From Arbacia lixula (taxonomy: Eukaryota; Echinodermata; Echinoidea; Arbacioida; Arbaciidae), in NCBI GenBank assembly GCA_963669155.1, contig OZ022596.1, positions 15,980,478-16,044,477 of the forward strand: a stretch of DNA of 64,000 nucleotides, in the 5' to 3' direction. Below, one piece after another: positions 22,791 to 34,739 of this stretch. The position numbers were made by a program, and so were the translations under genes. Within the stretch, counting starts at the first letter, position 1, and each line of letters begins with the position of its first letter. The notes under the pieces were generated by a model. The model saw only the letters and a program-made list of their open reading frames with translations. It searched no databases and was not told the origin of the DNA.

Positions 22791-24903
22791 ATGGACCTAT
22801 TATGGATGGACTGCGCTCGGATAGACTTCCTTTGATCTATGAGGTCCGCCGCCTCATAAAAATCCAAGATATTCAGGTGTTTTAAACAACTAGCTGTATT
22901 TCTAATTAGGTAGTGCCTTCCTCTGAATAACAAAAGAAAATCTGTTTTAAGAAGTATGCCAACCGTTCAGCCTTCGCTGGGAGCTCGTTGCTGATCTTTT
23001 TACACACACTGTGAATTAGTTTTGGGGTAAGCGAAGGGAAACTTTGAAAAAATTGTAGAAAGAATTTGGTCCGTAACTTTTTCGGACACCTCCGCACACG
23101 AAATTGAGGTTGTTTCCATGAAAGATGAAACACTCAATAAACGATTTACAAGATATTTTTAAGGAAATATGATTCGGAAATGTGCGATATGGAGGCATTT
23201 CTCTGGCATGTTTTCTACAGTATTCTCCTTTTATCACAAAAACGAAGCAACAATATAATCTGAAATTCACAGAATCGTATCTTTATAAGATGTAATACTA
23301 CTGCACATGCACTTCAGTTCATGTAGTGGTTCTGAAATCTTCTGCGCATACAGAATATATATTCCTCAAAATGCATCTACATTTTGTCATGCTTGTTTGG
23401 CGGCGGATCTCCCTCGATCAAAGAGCCAAACGCGTAAAATATTCCATTGTGACATCAATGCACACGACTGCTGTAGGAATAAATTACACTTCGTGCCGAC
23501 TCCATTCCTTACACCTCTCTGGTGACACTAACCAGCGCGCGGTGTACACTGCGGGCCGCGATGTGTTTTTGTTTTGTACTGCTGTTGTTGTTGTTTTTAT
23601 ACAAACAAACCATTATCTGTCTAACTAAGAACTGAGCACAACAACTAGAGCGATCCCCATAAATTACCGAGAATCGCCAGCCAGGAGAAAATGCGCCGTT
23701 ACACGATATTCGTGCTGATGAATGCGCCTACTAGCTAAATTAACAAGTACCCTCTTTACTTATCAAATGAAGCATGGCGGATCGGGTTCCGCATGGCCGT
23801 CGATTCCAAAAGAGGCGAAACGTAGGGCAAGGTCGTTCTGTGTGTGCTAATTTGTGGATATGTGCTAGGTTCGCTGATACTATACTCAGCGAATACTAGT
23901 AACAAAAATAATTGTAAGAAGAACTATTTCAAAGCCAGATGTATTTTCTCTAATATTAGTTCTCGTAGACCTTGATGAACTTATATTTTCGATTGACGGC
24001 GTGTTTATTGTGATATGTTGGGAAGTAGCAGACATAGGATAGAAAGGCTCGGCTAGAAAATAGATTAACAAGTGAACATATAAACATAACATAATGATGA
24101 TGTCATATCCATATCAGACGCTGCTGCAGTTACGGTCCGCCTATACAGATCTCTATCCTGTGCTAATCTACCCAGGAAGGTGTTAGAACTGGAGTCGGAA
24201 CGAAGAGTAATTTATTCATATACCAGTCGCGATCATTGATACCACAATAGAATATTTTACGCGTTTGGTTCTTTGATCCAGTGATGACCGCCGCCAAATA
24301 TGCAAGACAAATATTGGATGCATTTAGAGGAATATACAATCTGCATGCGCAGAAGATTTCAGAACCACTTCATGTACTGAAGTACATGTGCAGTAGTAGT
24401 ACATCTTATAATGATACGAATCTGTGACTTTCAGATTATATTGTTGCGTCGTTTTTGTGATAAATCAAGAATACTGTAGAAAACATGTCAGAAAAATGCC
24501 TCAATATCGCACATTGGGCAATCATATTTCCTTACAAATATCTTGTAAATCGTTTATTGAGTGTTTCACCTTCCATGGAAACAACGTCGATTTCGTGTCC
24601 GGAGATGTCCGAAAACGTTACGGACCAAATTCTTTCTACAATTTTAACAAAATTTCCCTTCGCTCACCTCCAAACTAATTCCCAGTGTGTGTAATAAGAT
24701 CAGCTATGAACTCCCAGCGAAGGCTGAACGGTTGACATATTTCTCAAAACAGATTTTCTTTTGTTATTCAGAGGAAGGCACTGCCTCATTAGAAATACAG
24801 CGTATTGTTTAAAACACCTGAATGTCTTGAATTTTTATGAGGCGGTGGTCATCATGGATCAAAGGAAGTCTATCCGAGCGCAGTCCATCCATGATAGGTC
24901 CAT
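22791..24903. mobile_element. 2.1-kb fold-back element with about 740-bp inverted arms
   Basis: Arms at about 22791-23530 and 24165-24903 are inverted copies. The outer end of each arm, read inward, starts atggacctat(t/c)atggatgga; landmarks such as ctcggatagacttcctttga and its reverse complement lie at mirrored positions. Both arms give the same short minus/plus ORF (NSFYNF, CRKH and GPNSFY blocks), which simply reflects the duplication. The roughly 635-bp centre shows no transposase. A small hairpin (actgatctc / gagatcagt, 22755-22784) lies just outside the left tip. No clear target duplication. It could be a fold-back transposon or an inverted segmental duplication. Confidence 0.85.
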
Positions 24904-25082
24904 GATCTACCCAATGCAACAAGGGACATGCCTAGCTGATAGATCACACCCTGCAAACTACGCATTCTGTGAATGCCTCTGGTACGCTTCCCAGGTACTA
25001 CCCCATCCATATATGTCCTCTGCAATTTATCGACTTATTTTGTACACAACATATGGGAGAGCACCTCGCACGTGACGTCACA

Positions 25083-25216
25083 AATTCAAAACTTTAAAAT
25101 CAAATAACTTTCTTTTCCTTTGACCGATTTTCGTCAAACCTTCACTCATATGTTTCTTTCATTTGTCTCTTTTTATTGAAACCAAAATAATTTCAGGGTG
25201 AACTTCCCCTTTAAAG
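25083..25216. mobile_element. half-copy of the 4495-4752 MITE family
   Basis: Shares taactttctt...ctttgac, cgtcaaaccttcac, ttttattgaaacc and tttcagggtgaact with the right half of the 4495 element, and ends at TTTAAA. Confidence 0.7.
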
Positions 25217-25454
25217 TGACCAAAGTACTATAATTTATGTTTATTGATGGCCTTGAGAAAACATCGATCTGTCACATTGAGCAGTTGAGCTCTTGTTTCT
25301 CTTTGTCTCTGTACCATAGCACACGTAGTATTTTACTGTAACACTTGTTGCGATCTTCTTTGAGTTGCACAAACCCGGGAAGTATATTTGAAAACCTTTT
25401 ATTGTGAAGATGAAATGTTGTGCTCGGTGACTGATTCATTCCGAATTCTATAAG

Positions 25455-25541
25455 AATACCATCAATTGTAACTACCATGGGAACAGACGCAATAATGAGG
25501 ACTTATTGGCTGGAGGTATGGTAGTTACCATTGATGGTATT
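25455..25541. repeat. hairpin with about 24-bp arms
   Basis: Left aataccatcaattgtaacta and right tagttaccattgatggtatt are near-perfect inverted repeats around a 40-base loop. Confidence 0.8.
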
Positions 25542-26045
25542 TTACAATAATTGAAACCTATAATGCAACATGACCAAGGTCGTTTTCTAATTCCCTCATT
25601 GCATTGGCTATCTCGTGGTGTAATCCACTCAAGAACTTGTTCCAAAGCTCGTAACATTGCAGACAATACCAATTACATTCTTGGTTCAGAGCCGTATCTG
25701 CGCGGCCTTCGCCGTAGGTGGGGCTAGGTAGGAATAACCGTCTCATTCGGGGTATTCAGTCAATCGGCAGCGCTCGCTCGTTCTATAGAAATCGTGAGCG
25801 TTTTATTTTTCGTCTCGCGAAATCTCACGCGCAGATTTTGCTGCACCTAGATTATGAAGGAATTCTACGTGCCCTCGAGATCTTTTGCTGGTGTCTTCTG
25901 TGAACATACTGGTCAGGATTTTTTTTGACAAGGATTGAGATTATATGTTTCTTAATAAATATTTTCACTTTTTTTCTCGGAATCCGCAAAGGAGTTTTTA
26001 TATTATTTGCTTTCAAAAACAGGCCTCAATTTTTTTTAAATATGT

Positions 26046-26372
26046 AAGCTCTCAGACCTTGCTGGATCTTGACCCTTCTATGGATTGTACGGCAACGACA
26101 GTTACTGCTCTAAAAAGCGGAGATTATTTTTTCCAATATTGTTTGGGCTCAAATATTAAACATTTGTGCTATTCGTCTTCTAAGTAACGTGACATTTCGT
26201 AACCGACATATATAAAAGCTCTCAGACTTTGCTGGATCCTGACCCTTCTACAAATTGGACAGCAACACCAGTTACAGCTCTGGAACGCCAGTACTCCAGC
26301 GAAGAATTTGATTCCGTTTTTGTTTGGGCTCAAAATAAAACATTTGTGCTATTCCGATTCGTCTTCAAAGTG
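26046..26372. repeat. 170-bp tandem duplication, two diverged copies
   Basis: aagctctcagac(c/t)ttgctgg, ttgtttgggctcaaa and catttgtgctattc recur in order with a period of about 170 bases. The second copy carries a small insertion. Confidence 0.85.
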
Positions 26373-26377
26373 ACTCG

Positions 26378-26451
26378 AAAAAAACATTCAATTAAAACAG
26401 GCAGAAAAATATTGCAATATTTTTCTGTCTGTTTTAATGAAATGTTTTTTT
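26378..26451. repeat. 74-base palindrome without loop
   Basis: Two 37-base arms meet at 26414/26415 (aaaaatattg / caatattttt) with three mismatches. It lies in non-coding DNA downstream of the tandem duplication and could extrude as a cruciform or fold in RNA. Confidence 0.95.
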
Positions 26452-27325
26452 CACACTTGGTAAATTTCGACCTCCAACATACAGTTACAAAAGAAAGCGT
26501 ACGAAAATATGGTATATTCATGACGATATCGCAGTTTGAAATGGAGACGTTTTCCGTGGTTCGAGAGGTCAAGTGAAGGTCACGACTACCTCGCTGAAAA
26601 TAAAATAAGCGTTTTTCCGGTGCCTGCCATTTGACTGTATTCTTTAATCGAGACTCTCTTTTTTACAAAGAGTATTTAAAGGAGCCCGATGCAATCTCAG
26701 CGGATCCAACGTCCTTACTGAGACTGATTTTGGGAGTTAGGGAGGGGCTTAACATGGTTCGTTGACTCTGACACCAGTAGCCATTTTGTCCTACCCTGAC
26801 GAAAGGAAGCAAGTGACAAATCACTCAAATCTGGGTTATTGGTATTCTTAGATTGTACCCAGCATTCCCTACGTATAGACAAAATCTGGACAAAAAAATA
26901 TTCATTTTGCTGCGATATATTCAATCTAACATGATGTGGTGCTGCACTGATGCCAATGCAAGTGACAGACACATTTTGCTCATTTACAAGAAAAGTCTCT
27001 TTTGTAAGTTGCTTCCTTTTTTCAGATTAGGGTAGCATTGTATTTGGCATTATGCACGGGAGCATTGACCTAAAGATTATTGAGCTAGAGAATTAAGTCA
27101 CGATTACTGATGCATACACGTGCGATCGAGTGTGTCATGAGCCGAAACAAGACAATGTTGCGAGATGCCAGTTGAGTTGAATACAAATGCACAAACTAAT
27201 AAGGAAGTAAATTCCGATGAAATGCAACCGTTGCACCTTTAAGACAAAAGTGCTTGGTTTCAACGGAAGGCGCTGCACAAACGGAGCAACATCGCCTCAT
27301 TGTTGATGCGAGAGAACGAGTAACG
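26452..27325. other. upstream region of transporter copy 2
   Basis: No coding signal. It must carry the promoter of the gene starting at 27326; no motif that I would defend. Confidence 0.4.
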
Positions 27326-30300
27326 ATGGCGAGCAAGGATCGGCGATCGATCACAGAGCGAGGCTTCCTTTTGTTGGGACTGTTCTTCATTATTTTCCTT
27401 GAGGTCGGCATCGTTAAATCTTTGGGAGTCCTCAGCCAGGACATCGCTGATAGTCTGGGGGTATCGATGGATAAAATCGGCCTCGCAGTGGGTTTTTGGC
27501 AGGGGCTGATCTGCAGCGCAGGTAGAATTTTTTTTCAGTATTTTTTGTTATTTTTCAACTTAATACAATAATTTGAATCATGAGGTGAAGAAAATACATT
27601 TTCATTTCATTTAAAGATTGTCCGTCCCTTTTGCAAGCTTAAAATTTGAAATCGTCTATCACGATCGTAAATTGACGAAAGTGTTATTCAAGACCATTTC
27701 TAAGAATATAGCATGTTGAAGCTTTCTGTATATGTAAAAATTTCGGCCGTTAAATTACAAACCGACTTTTTTCGTACTACGAAAAAGTATTAGTCTTTGT
27801 TACAGTATCTATGTGGTTATTATGCATGTGTGAAATCCTAATTTTATGAGTAATTACCAAACTTTGGAGATGATTCCTTCTATAAAAGATTTTTTTTTCA
27901 TAATGCGTTTTAATAAACAGATTAATCAATAAAGCAGATATTTCAACACAAACTGCTAAGAGCCTGAGGTAAAGACTATTAATCAGACGTTGTTTACGTG
28001 CATTATTTGAATTTTACGCTACGTATCAGTTTCAAATTAAGAATATACAGCTTGCTAACACTTCTCTATATGTTTTGCCAATGTTTCGATGGTTTTGTGA
28101 TGATCTGAAAAAGGGACGGGCTGTCTTTAATAACTTATAAATGTAACACAAATTAACCTATCCTTATCATAATGCAATAATTTACCCCTTCCTATGTAAA
28201 TCTAATGTTATCAAAGAATGCAATATATTTCCCCTTTGTGTGCCAGATTAAATGCATTGTTGTGTAAGCCGCCACAGTGGCATAGATATCGAGATGAAGA
28301 CCATAAATTGTTTTGTTTTGTTTTGTTCTTTCTATAAAAAAAAATGACTGAAGGGAATACAAAGAGGCTGTGCATAACAATAGATTTACAGTAGAACTTA
28401 TTATAGACCTACTATGCTACATCCATATTATATCTATATCTATCCGTCCGTACTATACATATACTGTATATATAAATATATGTCACTTGAAGTGACATCA
28501 GTGCAACACCACATCATGTTAGATTGAATATTTCTTGTCCAGATTTTGGTTGTATGTAGGACTTTCGTCAGAGTAGGGCAGTATACCTTTACTATATCTT
28601 TACTTTATCTATGTCATATCTATATTATATCTTTACTATATGAACACTTTATGTCTATACTATATCTGTACTAAATCTATACTATATTTATATTATATCT
28701 TTACTATATCTATACTATATCTTTACTATATCTATACTATATCTTACCCAGCGCCTCTCTACCGGCCTCTACAACACCGCTTCTCCACGAGGCAGATTGT
28801 GATACTTGGAGGGCTGATCGGCAGCCTAGGAGTGATCGCCACGGCCTTCTCCCAATCTACCGCCCAATTCGCCTGCTTCATCGCCATTTCCGGTAAGGAG
28901 CCTTGCGACGAAATGGGACTAAAGTGCTGGGAAAATTATGAACAACTAGTGCAGAAAAACATGTCACAATGACACGTATGTAATAAAGACTTTATCGAAT
29001 GGTTTAAACTGACTCTCACAAGAGCAAACTGACAAAAAGATTAAAATATCGTTTTGAAATTTGAACATTTATTCAATCTGGACAATATGGATATTTCGCG
29101 ATGTACAATTGATCTTATTTAAAAAGTTTATCTCCAATACGTAAAAAAAAAATAGATCAGAAAAGGTCCATGGTCAATTATCTTACGACCAGCACTGCTT
29201 GAATCGATATCATAGAACTCATTTTCGTTCTATTGCCCTCTAGAAGAACTCTGACGCCCGTGTTTGCAGAGACGAGCATAAGACTGCGAGTCGTTCACAA
29301 ACCTTAAAAAGTCATCCCACTCATTTAAGACTTTCAGTATCACTGCACCCAGTATATTAAGCCACAACTATGCAAATATAATCATGCAGATGAAGCGATT
29401 GCGTATGAAAAAAAGATGTGTGGTTTGTAAAAAAACGTGCTTTGCAATGATGGGTGAGACGATACACCACGAGGAGATTATTTAAAGAATGAGACAACAT
29501 CGCAACCAAAACAAAATTGAATTCAATGTTTATTTTTGTCCACACAGGTTTGGGTTACGGACTCATGTTCTTCCTTGCACAATCAAGTCCGGCTGAACAC
29601 TTCCCGGACAGATTTGACGTGGCTTCCAGCATCATCCTGACAGGAGGCGGTGTCGGGTTGATGGTCATGCCCGTGGTCACCGAGAAACTCCAGGCCATCT
29701 ACGGCTGGCGAGGAGCGCTCCTCTTGGTCGCTGGGCTTGGCCTTAATGTCTCTGTATCTGGGGCTTTGATGCGGCCAACCATCAAGTCAAACGTTCATGG
29801 GTCTCACGAGAACCAACCAAAAGCTCGAGAGGGCAAAGCTGGGTATATTAAATATGAGCCGAGGTCCTGCAGAAACGATGCCGATAATTCTAAAGATCAG
29901 CGGATTTGTTTACATTGGTCTTGCCGAGACCTTGATGAAAGGCCGAACTATTCCGCTTGCATTGCGAGTCCTGTAGAAAACGATCAGGATCATATCAATA
30001 TCGGGAGGAAATCAGATCAAGAGATGAAAAATGGAAAGATTCCAAAGCAATACAGCACTCATCATATAATGAATTGTACTGGATCGCAGAACTCTAGGGT
30101 GTTACCAAATCGAATCAATAAGATCCGTCAGCGCAAAGAAGAACAATATGCCGCAGAAGCCTCGGTATGGCTCCTGCAAGAAGTAATATCCGTAAATGAT
30201 TTGTTGGATGCAAGGAAGGATGATACCGTCAGCAGCGATTCTTTCAGCACGTGGCAGGTCATCAAATATTTCTTCGCAGTAGACGTTTTGCAGAAAGATC

Positions 30301-31015
30301 CAATTGCCCTCCTTTCCTTTCTCCTATATTATCTGTTGATGTCCGGAGCGTACACCGGTTGGACTGTCTTCGTCGTTCAAAACGGAATCAGCAAGGGGTA
30401 TTCCCCAGCACGAGCTGTCCTGTTAGCCACCTTTGGTGGCGCTGCAAATATCATCGGACGCCTGTGCATCGGTATCTGGAACGAGCAGCAGTTCATAACC
30501 AGCTACGCGACGGCAGCTGTACTATCACTTGTTTCAGCAACGGCTTTCATTGGCAACAGGTTCACCGCAGACTTTGAAATGTTGGCTTTCCTAGCAGTAA
30601 TTAACGGAGGCACGTTGGGGTGCCGAACAGTCACCGGAAACAGCCTCGCCAAAGACACAGCCCCGCCAGGAAACACACAAGAAGTCTTGATGCTAGCCTA
30701 CGTCACCTTTGGGCTCGGCAATGTTCTCACGGGATACTTTGTAGGTGAGTGCGCCCTTAACATTGAGATACATACATCAAACTGTGGACTCCACGCTCAT
30801 CCCCCCCCCCTTTTTTAATATGTACTTGAATTTTGGCCAGTGAAATCAAAACCTTGTTCGAAGCTACCCACACAAACGATCTCGGTGTCCTGAATTAACA
30901 AGAGGCATACAATGAATATTTCCTTCATCATTAGCTACTGTGCAGTGTCACAGCAATCTACACTCATAACTAAATATTTGTCACAGCATGACCTTTACGT
31001 CATGTGTTACTCCTG

Positions 31016-31055
<40 letters not shown>

Positions 31056-31688
31056 TGAAAAGAAACATGTTTGAGTCCCGTAGGGTTATCAAAAGATGTT
31101 AGATGGTCGCACGTTTTAACCGACGCAGGATTAGTTTTAAACTGTTCATTACAGTTTTTAGTGGAAGGGCTTTCTTGGGTAATTTCAATTTACAAAGAAA
31201 TCTTAGGCATACATCCAGGAGTAAAGGTAGCGTGCTCCATCCTGTACGCCCCAAGATTTTTGTCTGACTTGTTTTTCGTTCATTTTCAGGATGGGGCACG
31301 CTATCCTGACTACTGGGTGTATGTTTATTACATTGTTGATTTCCCTTTTATTTCCTCCTTCGAGCCCGACGTTGAATATTATACTTACTATGACACTAAA
31401 ATACAGAATTTTGTGATCAGTGCTCATCACATTTCTTTTCTTCTCCTTTTGTTGTTCTCCTCAATTTCAAATTCAATTTTCACAGGTCTACTTTACAGTC
31501 GCAACGGTTCTTACGATGCATCGTTCATCCTAGTCGGCCTGATGGATATCCTGTCAGCTATCCTGATTCTGGTGCCTCTTCTTAAAATATACTACCGGCA
31601 GTTGATGACGTCCCGTACTGACCACCAGCGGCGTGTTCATCTCCCTTGCATTGTTCCCCATACGAGCGCTACGCTCCAGCAAGGATGA
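27326..31688 (+). CDS. SLC16-like (monocarboxylate-transporter type) MFS transporter, copy 2
   Basis: Plasma-membrane carrier of the major facilitator superfamily, probably for small carboxylates or related solutes; the substrate is not readable. Exons 27326-27521, 28752-28892, 29548-30744 and 31486-31688 join in phase 1 at GT-AG borders and give 578 residues. TM1-2 lie in exon 1, TM3 (VILGGLIGSLGVIATAF) in exon 2. Exon 3 holds GLGYGLMFFLAQ, RFDVASSIILTGGGVG and YGWRGALLLVAG, a cytosolic loop of about 160 residues (190-350), then TM7-11. Exon 4 holds LLYSRNGSYDASFILVG and TM12. The RFDVASS, YGWRGA and TGSYD-type blocks are SLC16-like, but TM1 lacks the usual acidic-GGxGW motif, so it is a divergent member. 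Start: ATG 27326 in acgATGG context. A likely poly-A signal is AATAAA at 31941. Confidence 0.9.
27611..28130. mobile_element. TTAA-flanked MITE (CCGTCCCTTTT ends), copy 1, in transporter 2 intron 1
   Basis: Left TTAAAGATTGTCCGTCCCTT mirrors right AAGGGACGGGCTGTCTTTAA. A relative lies at 40763-41095. About 520 bases, no ORF of note. Confidence 0.8.
28410..28747. repeat. (tatctatactatatcttta)-type minisatellite against exon 2
   Basis: Irregular units of tatct(a/t)ta(c/t)tata fill the last part of intron 1 of the second transporter and stop only a few bases before the acceptor AG at 28750-28751. The tract is TA-rich and pyrimidine-poor for a splice acceptor. Confidence 0.85.
31015..31052. repeat. 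(CTA)n microsatellite in transporter 2 intron 3
   Basis: About twelve units, last ones degenerate. Confidence 0.95.
31226..31322. repeat. small fold-back plus 64-bp dispersed repeat in transporter 2 intron 3
   Basis: tagcgtgctccatcctg (31228-31244) and caggatggggcacgcta (31287-31303) are inverted repeats. The right-hand part, 31262-31322, is the same 64-bp segment found in intron 1 of the first transporter (16826-16890). Confidence 0.75.
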
Positions 31689-32608
31689 CGTCAATAAGCC
31701 AGTTCATGGTTAGATCATGATCGGACACTCCACTGAATCAAGAACGACTAGGGATTTCATCTTGAAGCTGTGTAGGTGTGTTATTTTACAGCGTGCCCAT
31801 ACTAACAATAGAAGCAGGTGCACGTGGTGCATTTGTCTGGGTACTGAAGCGTGCCAATGGATGTCAGAAACATTCCATTATCGTAACAATGCTTTGATGT
31901 CCCATGCTCGGCACTGACATTTTGCGGATGTCAACTTAAAAATAAATATCTTTAATTGCCCATTTTGTTTCTAGAGGCTTTGTTTTTTGTTTTTGGGGGG
32001 CTTTTTTTTCAAAAATTGATAAGGAATCATAAGAACCCAGACATATAAGGTATTTGTGTTAATAGAAGTTGACTAATTTCCTCACTTTCTGACATTTTGC
32101 GAATTTGTGGGATTCAATCATTGTTAAATTGATCTTAAGCTATGGTTAAGCTAATTCAACAGTATTTGTGTGCGTTCGCTTGCAGCTGGGATATACTATT
32201 TTAAAAATCTTGGGTTTTGGAGTTTGCTGATGTCTGTTACGCTTACGTATTGATGCCATAAACAGAGCTCAACTAACGAAACGAGACTGTACATTTGATT
32301 TTGTTCACTCTGAGAAACCGTTACCACGCAATCGTGCTCGTTAGTGTTAAAACACATGAAAAACACATGTTGAAAAAACACAAATCTTTGGCGGTGTCGA
32401 GCATGGATTCAAGGAAAGATGGTTGATTCATATCCTTCCATAACCTGCTGCATGAGAGACTTGGGTCTGCTTTACCCGAGTGAAATAAGACCCACTGTGA
32501 AGCTCTCCTCGGCTCTCTTGAGCATTACTCTATCTCACTGTGTGTCTTCATTCTTCCGTTTGCATCGTATTCATTGTTGAAGTTACATGCAAGAAATACA
32601 TGATGTTC
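31689..32608. other. 3' flank of transporter copy 2; AATAAA at 31941
   Basis: The AATAAA at 31941-31946, about 250 bases past the stop, is a plausible cleavage signal. Beyond it I see no gene or repeat. Confidence 0.5.
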
Positions 32609-32700
32609 AGTGATATGTGCATGTGCATGTTTGTGAGTGTGTGCGTGTGTGCGCGTGCGCGCGCGTGTGTGTGTATGTGCGTGCGTGCGCGTGTGTGTAT
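32609..32700. repeat. (GT)n/(GC)n purine-pyrimidine tract
   Basis: Alternating gtgtgcgtgtgtgcgcgtgc and similar; a potential Z-DNA former. Confidence 0.95.
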
Positions 32701-33194
32701 ATGAATATTCACTTAAAATTCCACCATGCTAATGATAAAAAACGAGGCTATGAATATTTAAATACATCTAATAGGAAGCCTGTTGCTATGGAATTCTCCC
32801 TTCCCCCTATGTAAGCTTCCCCATTTAATGTTTGTAATTCGAAACATGTACTACAATTAAAAAATGTTAAAAGCAACATAATTCGCTTACTTGGCATTTG
32901 TCATTTGAAAATGTTATTTTTACTCGCTTCCTGTCATTCCTGTTTCCTTGTTTAGTTAGTGCGGTTAGAATTCTAAAGGGGAATTCCGTCCTGTCACTAT
33001 ATCGCTGGAATGTTTTTTGTTTTTTCTGTGACGTATGAACAGTTGCAGGTATTACTATCTGAATATATTTGTCTTCAGTTACTATCACAATTATGTTATA
33101 ACAATAAGCAGATTTGAAGTTACATCCCAGACAGGCAATCTGCTTAAACTTCAAAGTACCAGAATGCGAATATGTCATCTTTTTTGAGGTTACA
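32701..33194. other. intergenic, nothing recognised
   Basis: No supported gene or repeat. Confidence 0.5.
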
Positions 33195-33372
33195 GTTCGA
33201 TATTCCGAAGGTGCGTTTATTCCGAGGGTTCGTTATTCCGAAGGTTCGTAATTCCGAAAAACGTAAATTGCCTACACCTGCTCGTTAGTCCGAAAACGAA
33301 AAAGGGTTCGTTAATCCGAGCATTTGTCGCGTAACTTTCGGAATAACGAACCTTCGGAATAACGAGTGTTTC
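33195..33372. repeat. ttattccgaaggttcg tandem and inverted repeat
   Basis: Left part has three to four units of gttattccgaaggttcg (some with taatccgag or tagtccgaa variants). The right part (tttcggaataacgaaccttc) is their reverse complement. The whole can fold back on itself. Probably a non-autonomous mobile element or satellite seed. Confidence 0.8.
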
Positions 33373-33916
33373 CCTTTCTTGATACTAGGTCCCTGCCTCA
33401 TAAAGAATTGCGATTGATACTAATCGTAACTCTGTACATAAGAGATAGTGTATTGGATTTTCGATCGCTTCAAATCATTCGCAACTCGGCAAAGGACTGA
33501 GCCCGGGTGTGATCAAAACTGTAGTGCTAGTTACAAACTGTTTCCTCTTTAGATTATACCTGTTTTTATTATTTCTCACTCAGAGTAGCGCCTTTAATAT
33601 TTGAACACTTTCATTCCAGCTTTTGGCATTTTGACATACTCAATCGATATATAAACGATAACAGGAAATACAAAAAACACGTTCAGTTGACAGCACCAGC
33701 ATTATATTTAAGATCGAGAAACACATGCACCATTTCTTTCTTTGTTAAAAGTCTTTTATTTGGTAAAATCCCTAGGTATTGGCAGTCATGTTCGATTGAT
33801 AAATTAAAGTCATGATATTATTGTTTGTATGCATTGTAAATTCTTTCAGATGTTTAATGTTACATGTTCAATGTTTAACGTAGAATTATGTATAATGTAT
33901 TTTTTTAATAACATGG

Positions 33917-34503
33917 TTAAAGGGAATCAGACCCGGCGCTCAAGAGGGCGTTATTCCATGTAAGCGCATGAGCGGACAGTACGTGTTGTCCAATGACGGC
34001 AATGTTATTCGATAATTTCACCGGTTACGCAAATGCCATGTTCCGAATGCCCGAAGAATGTCGATTCTCAATCTAGGTATGCCGAAATACAGTTCGGCTC
34101 ATGATTCGGCGGCTGTTCCCTGCTGGCTCCGCCCACTTGCATACGGTACTTCCAGCTAGCACTCACGTACGTAGACTAGTACTAGTAGTAGTACTCGTAT
34201 GTGCTTGCATGCGTATGTAGCTAGCTGGCTGTGCATTGTGCATGCACGATAATGCAATCTGCGTGCATGCGGCGATCTATTTTTCCTGCGAAAGTGTGAT
34301 CATCGTTTACGGTATGCACAAACGTGTACTGGCATAGCTCGCACGGCTAGCGCTCACAACGTACGTGAAAGGGCAAGCAACGCATATCCGCAATCTACCA
34401 GTTTGATTGACAGCGTTACTCGTCAAACTTCGGAACTAAGATGGCGATGATTGTGACGTCATCCAACAGCGCCCTCTTGAGCTCCGGGTCGAAATTCCTT
34501 TAA
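33917..34503. mobile_element. TTAA-flanked MITE (GACCCGG...CTCAAGAGGGCG ends)
   Basis: Left TTAAAGGGAATCAGACCCGG, then cgctcaagagggcg; the right end mirrors it (cgccctcttgagctccgggt, then cgaaattcctttaa). Both ends sit at TTAA. About 590 bases without a transposase ORF. Confidence 0.85.
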
Positions 34504-34576
34504 TGTTACCATGTGAACAAAATACATTAACACGTATGCATCTGTTGATGTGCAAATTAATTTTATCAAATAAATA

Positions 34577-34606
34577 CAGTACAATACAATACAATACAAT
34601 ACAAAT
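34577..34606. repeat. (ACAAT)n microsatellite
   Basis: Five to six tandem units of acaat. Confidence 0.95.
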
Positions 34607-34739
34607 CGTTCTCAGAATACTTTAATAATGTCCCACACATCTTGTTATTTTGCCGCATCCCTTGTTGTGATACCTGTCATGCTGGCTTGCTTTAGCTCTG
34701 TCCATCAGTCTATATATGACTTTGCATGTTTCCAGTCTC

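Noticed and set aside
23016-24678. A pair of matching 84-residue ORFs (minus 23016-23270, plus 24424-24678)
   Set aside because: Their likeness comes from the inverted arms of the fold-back element; there is no known domain and no longer frame.
28640-28972. 110-residue ORF with YICTISI-type repeats
   Set aside because: Its front is the intron minisatellite; only 28752-28892 is exon 2 of the transporter.
31071-31485. 5' part of a 205-residue ORF before transporter exon 4
   Set aside because: It lies in the intron; the homology with copy 1 and the acceptor at 31484-31485 put the exon start at 31486.
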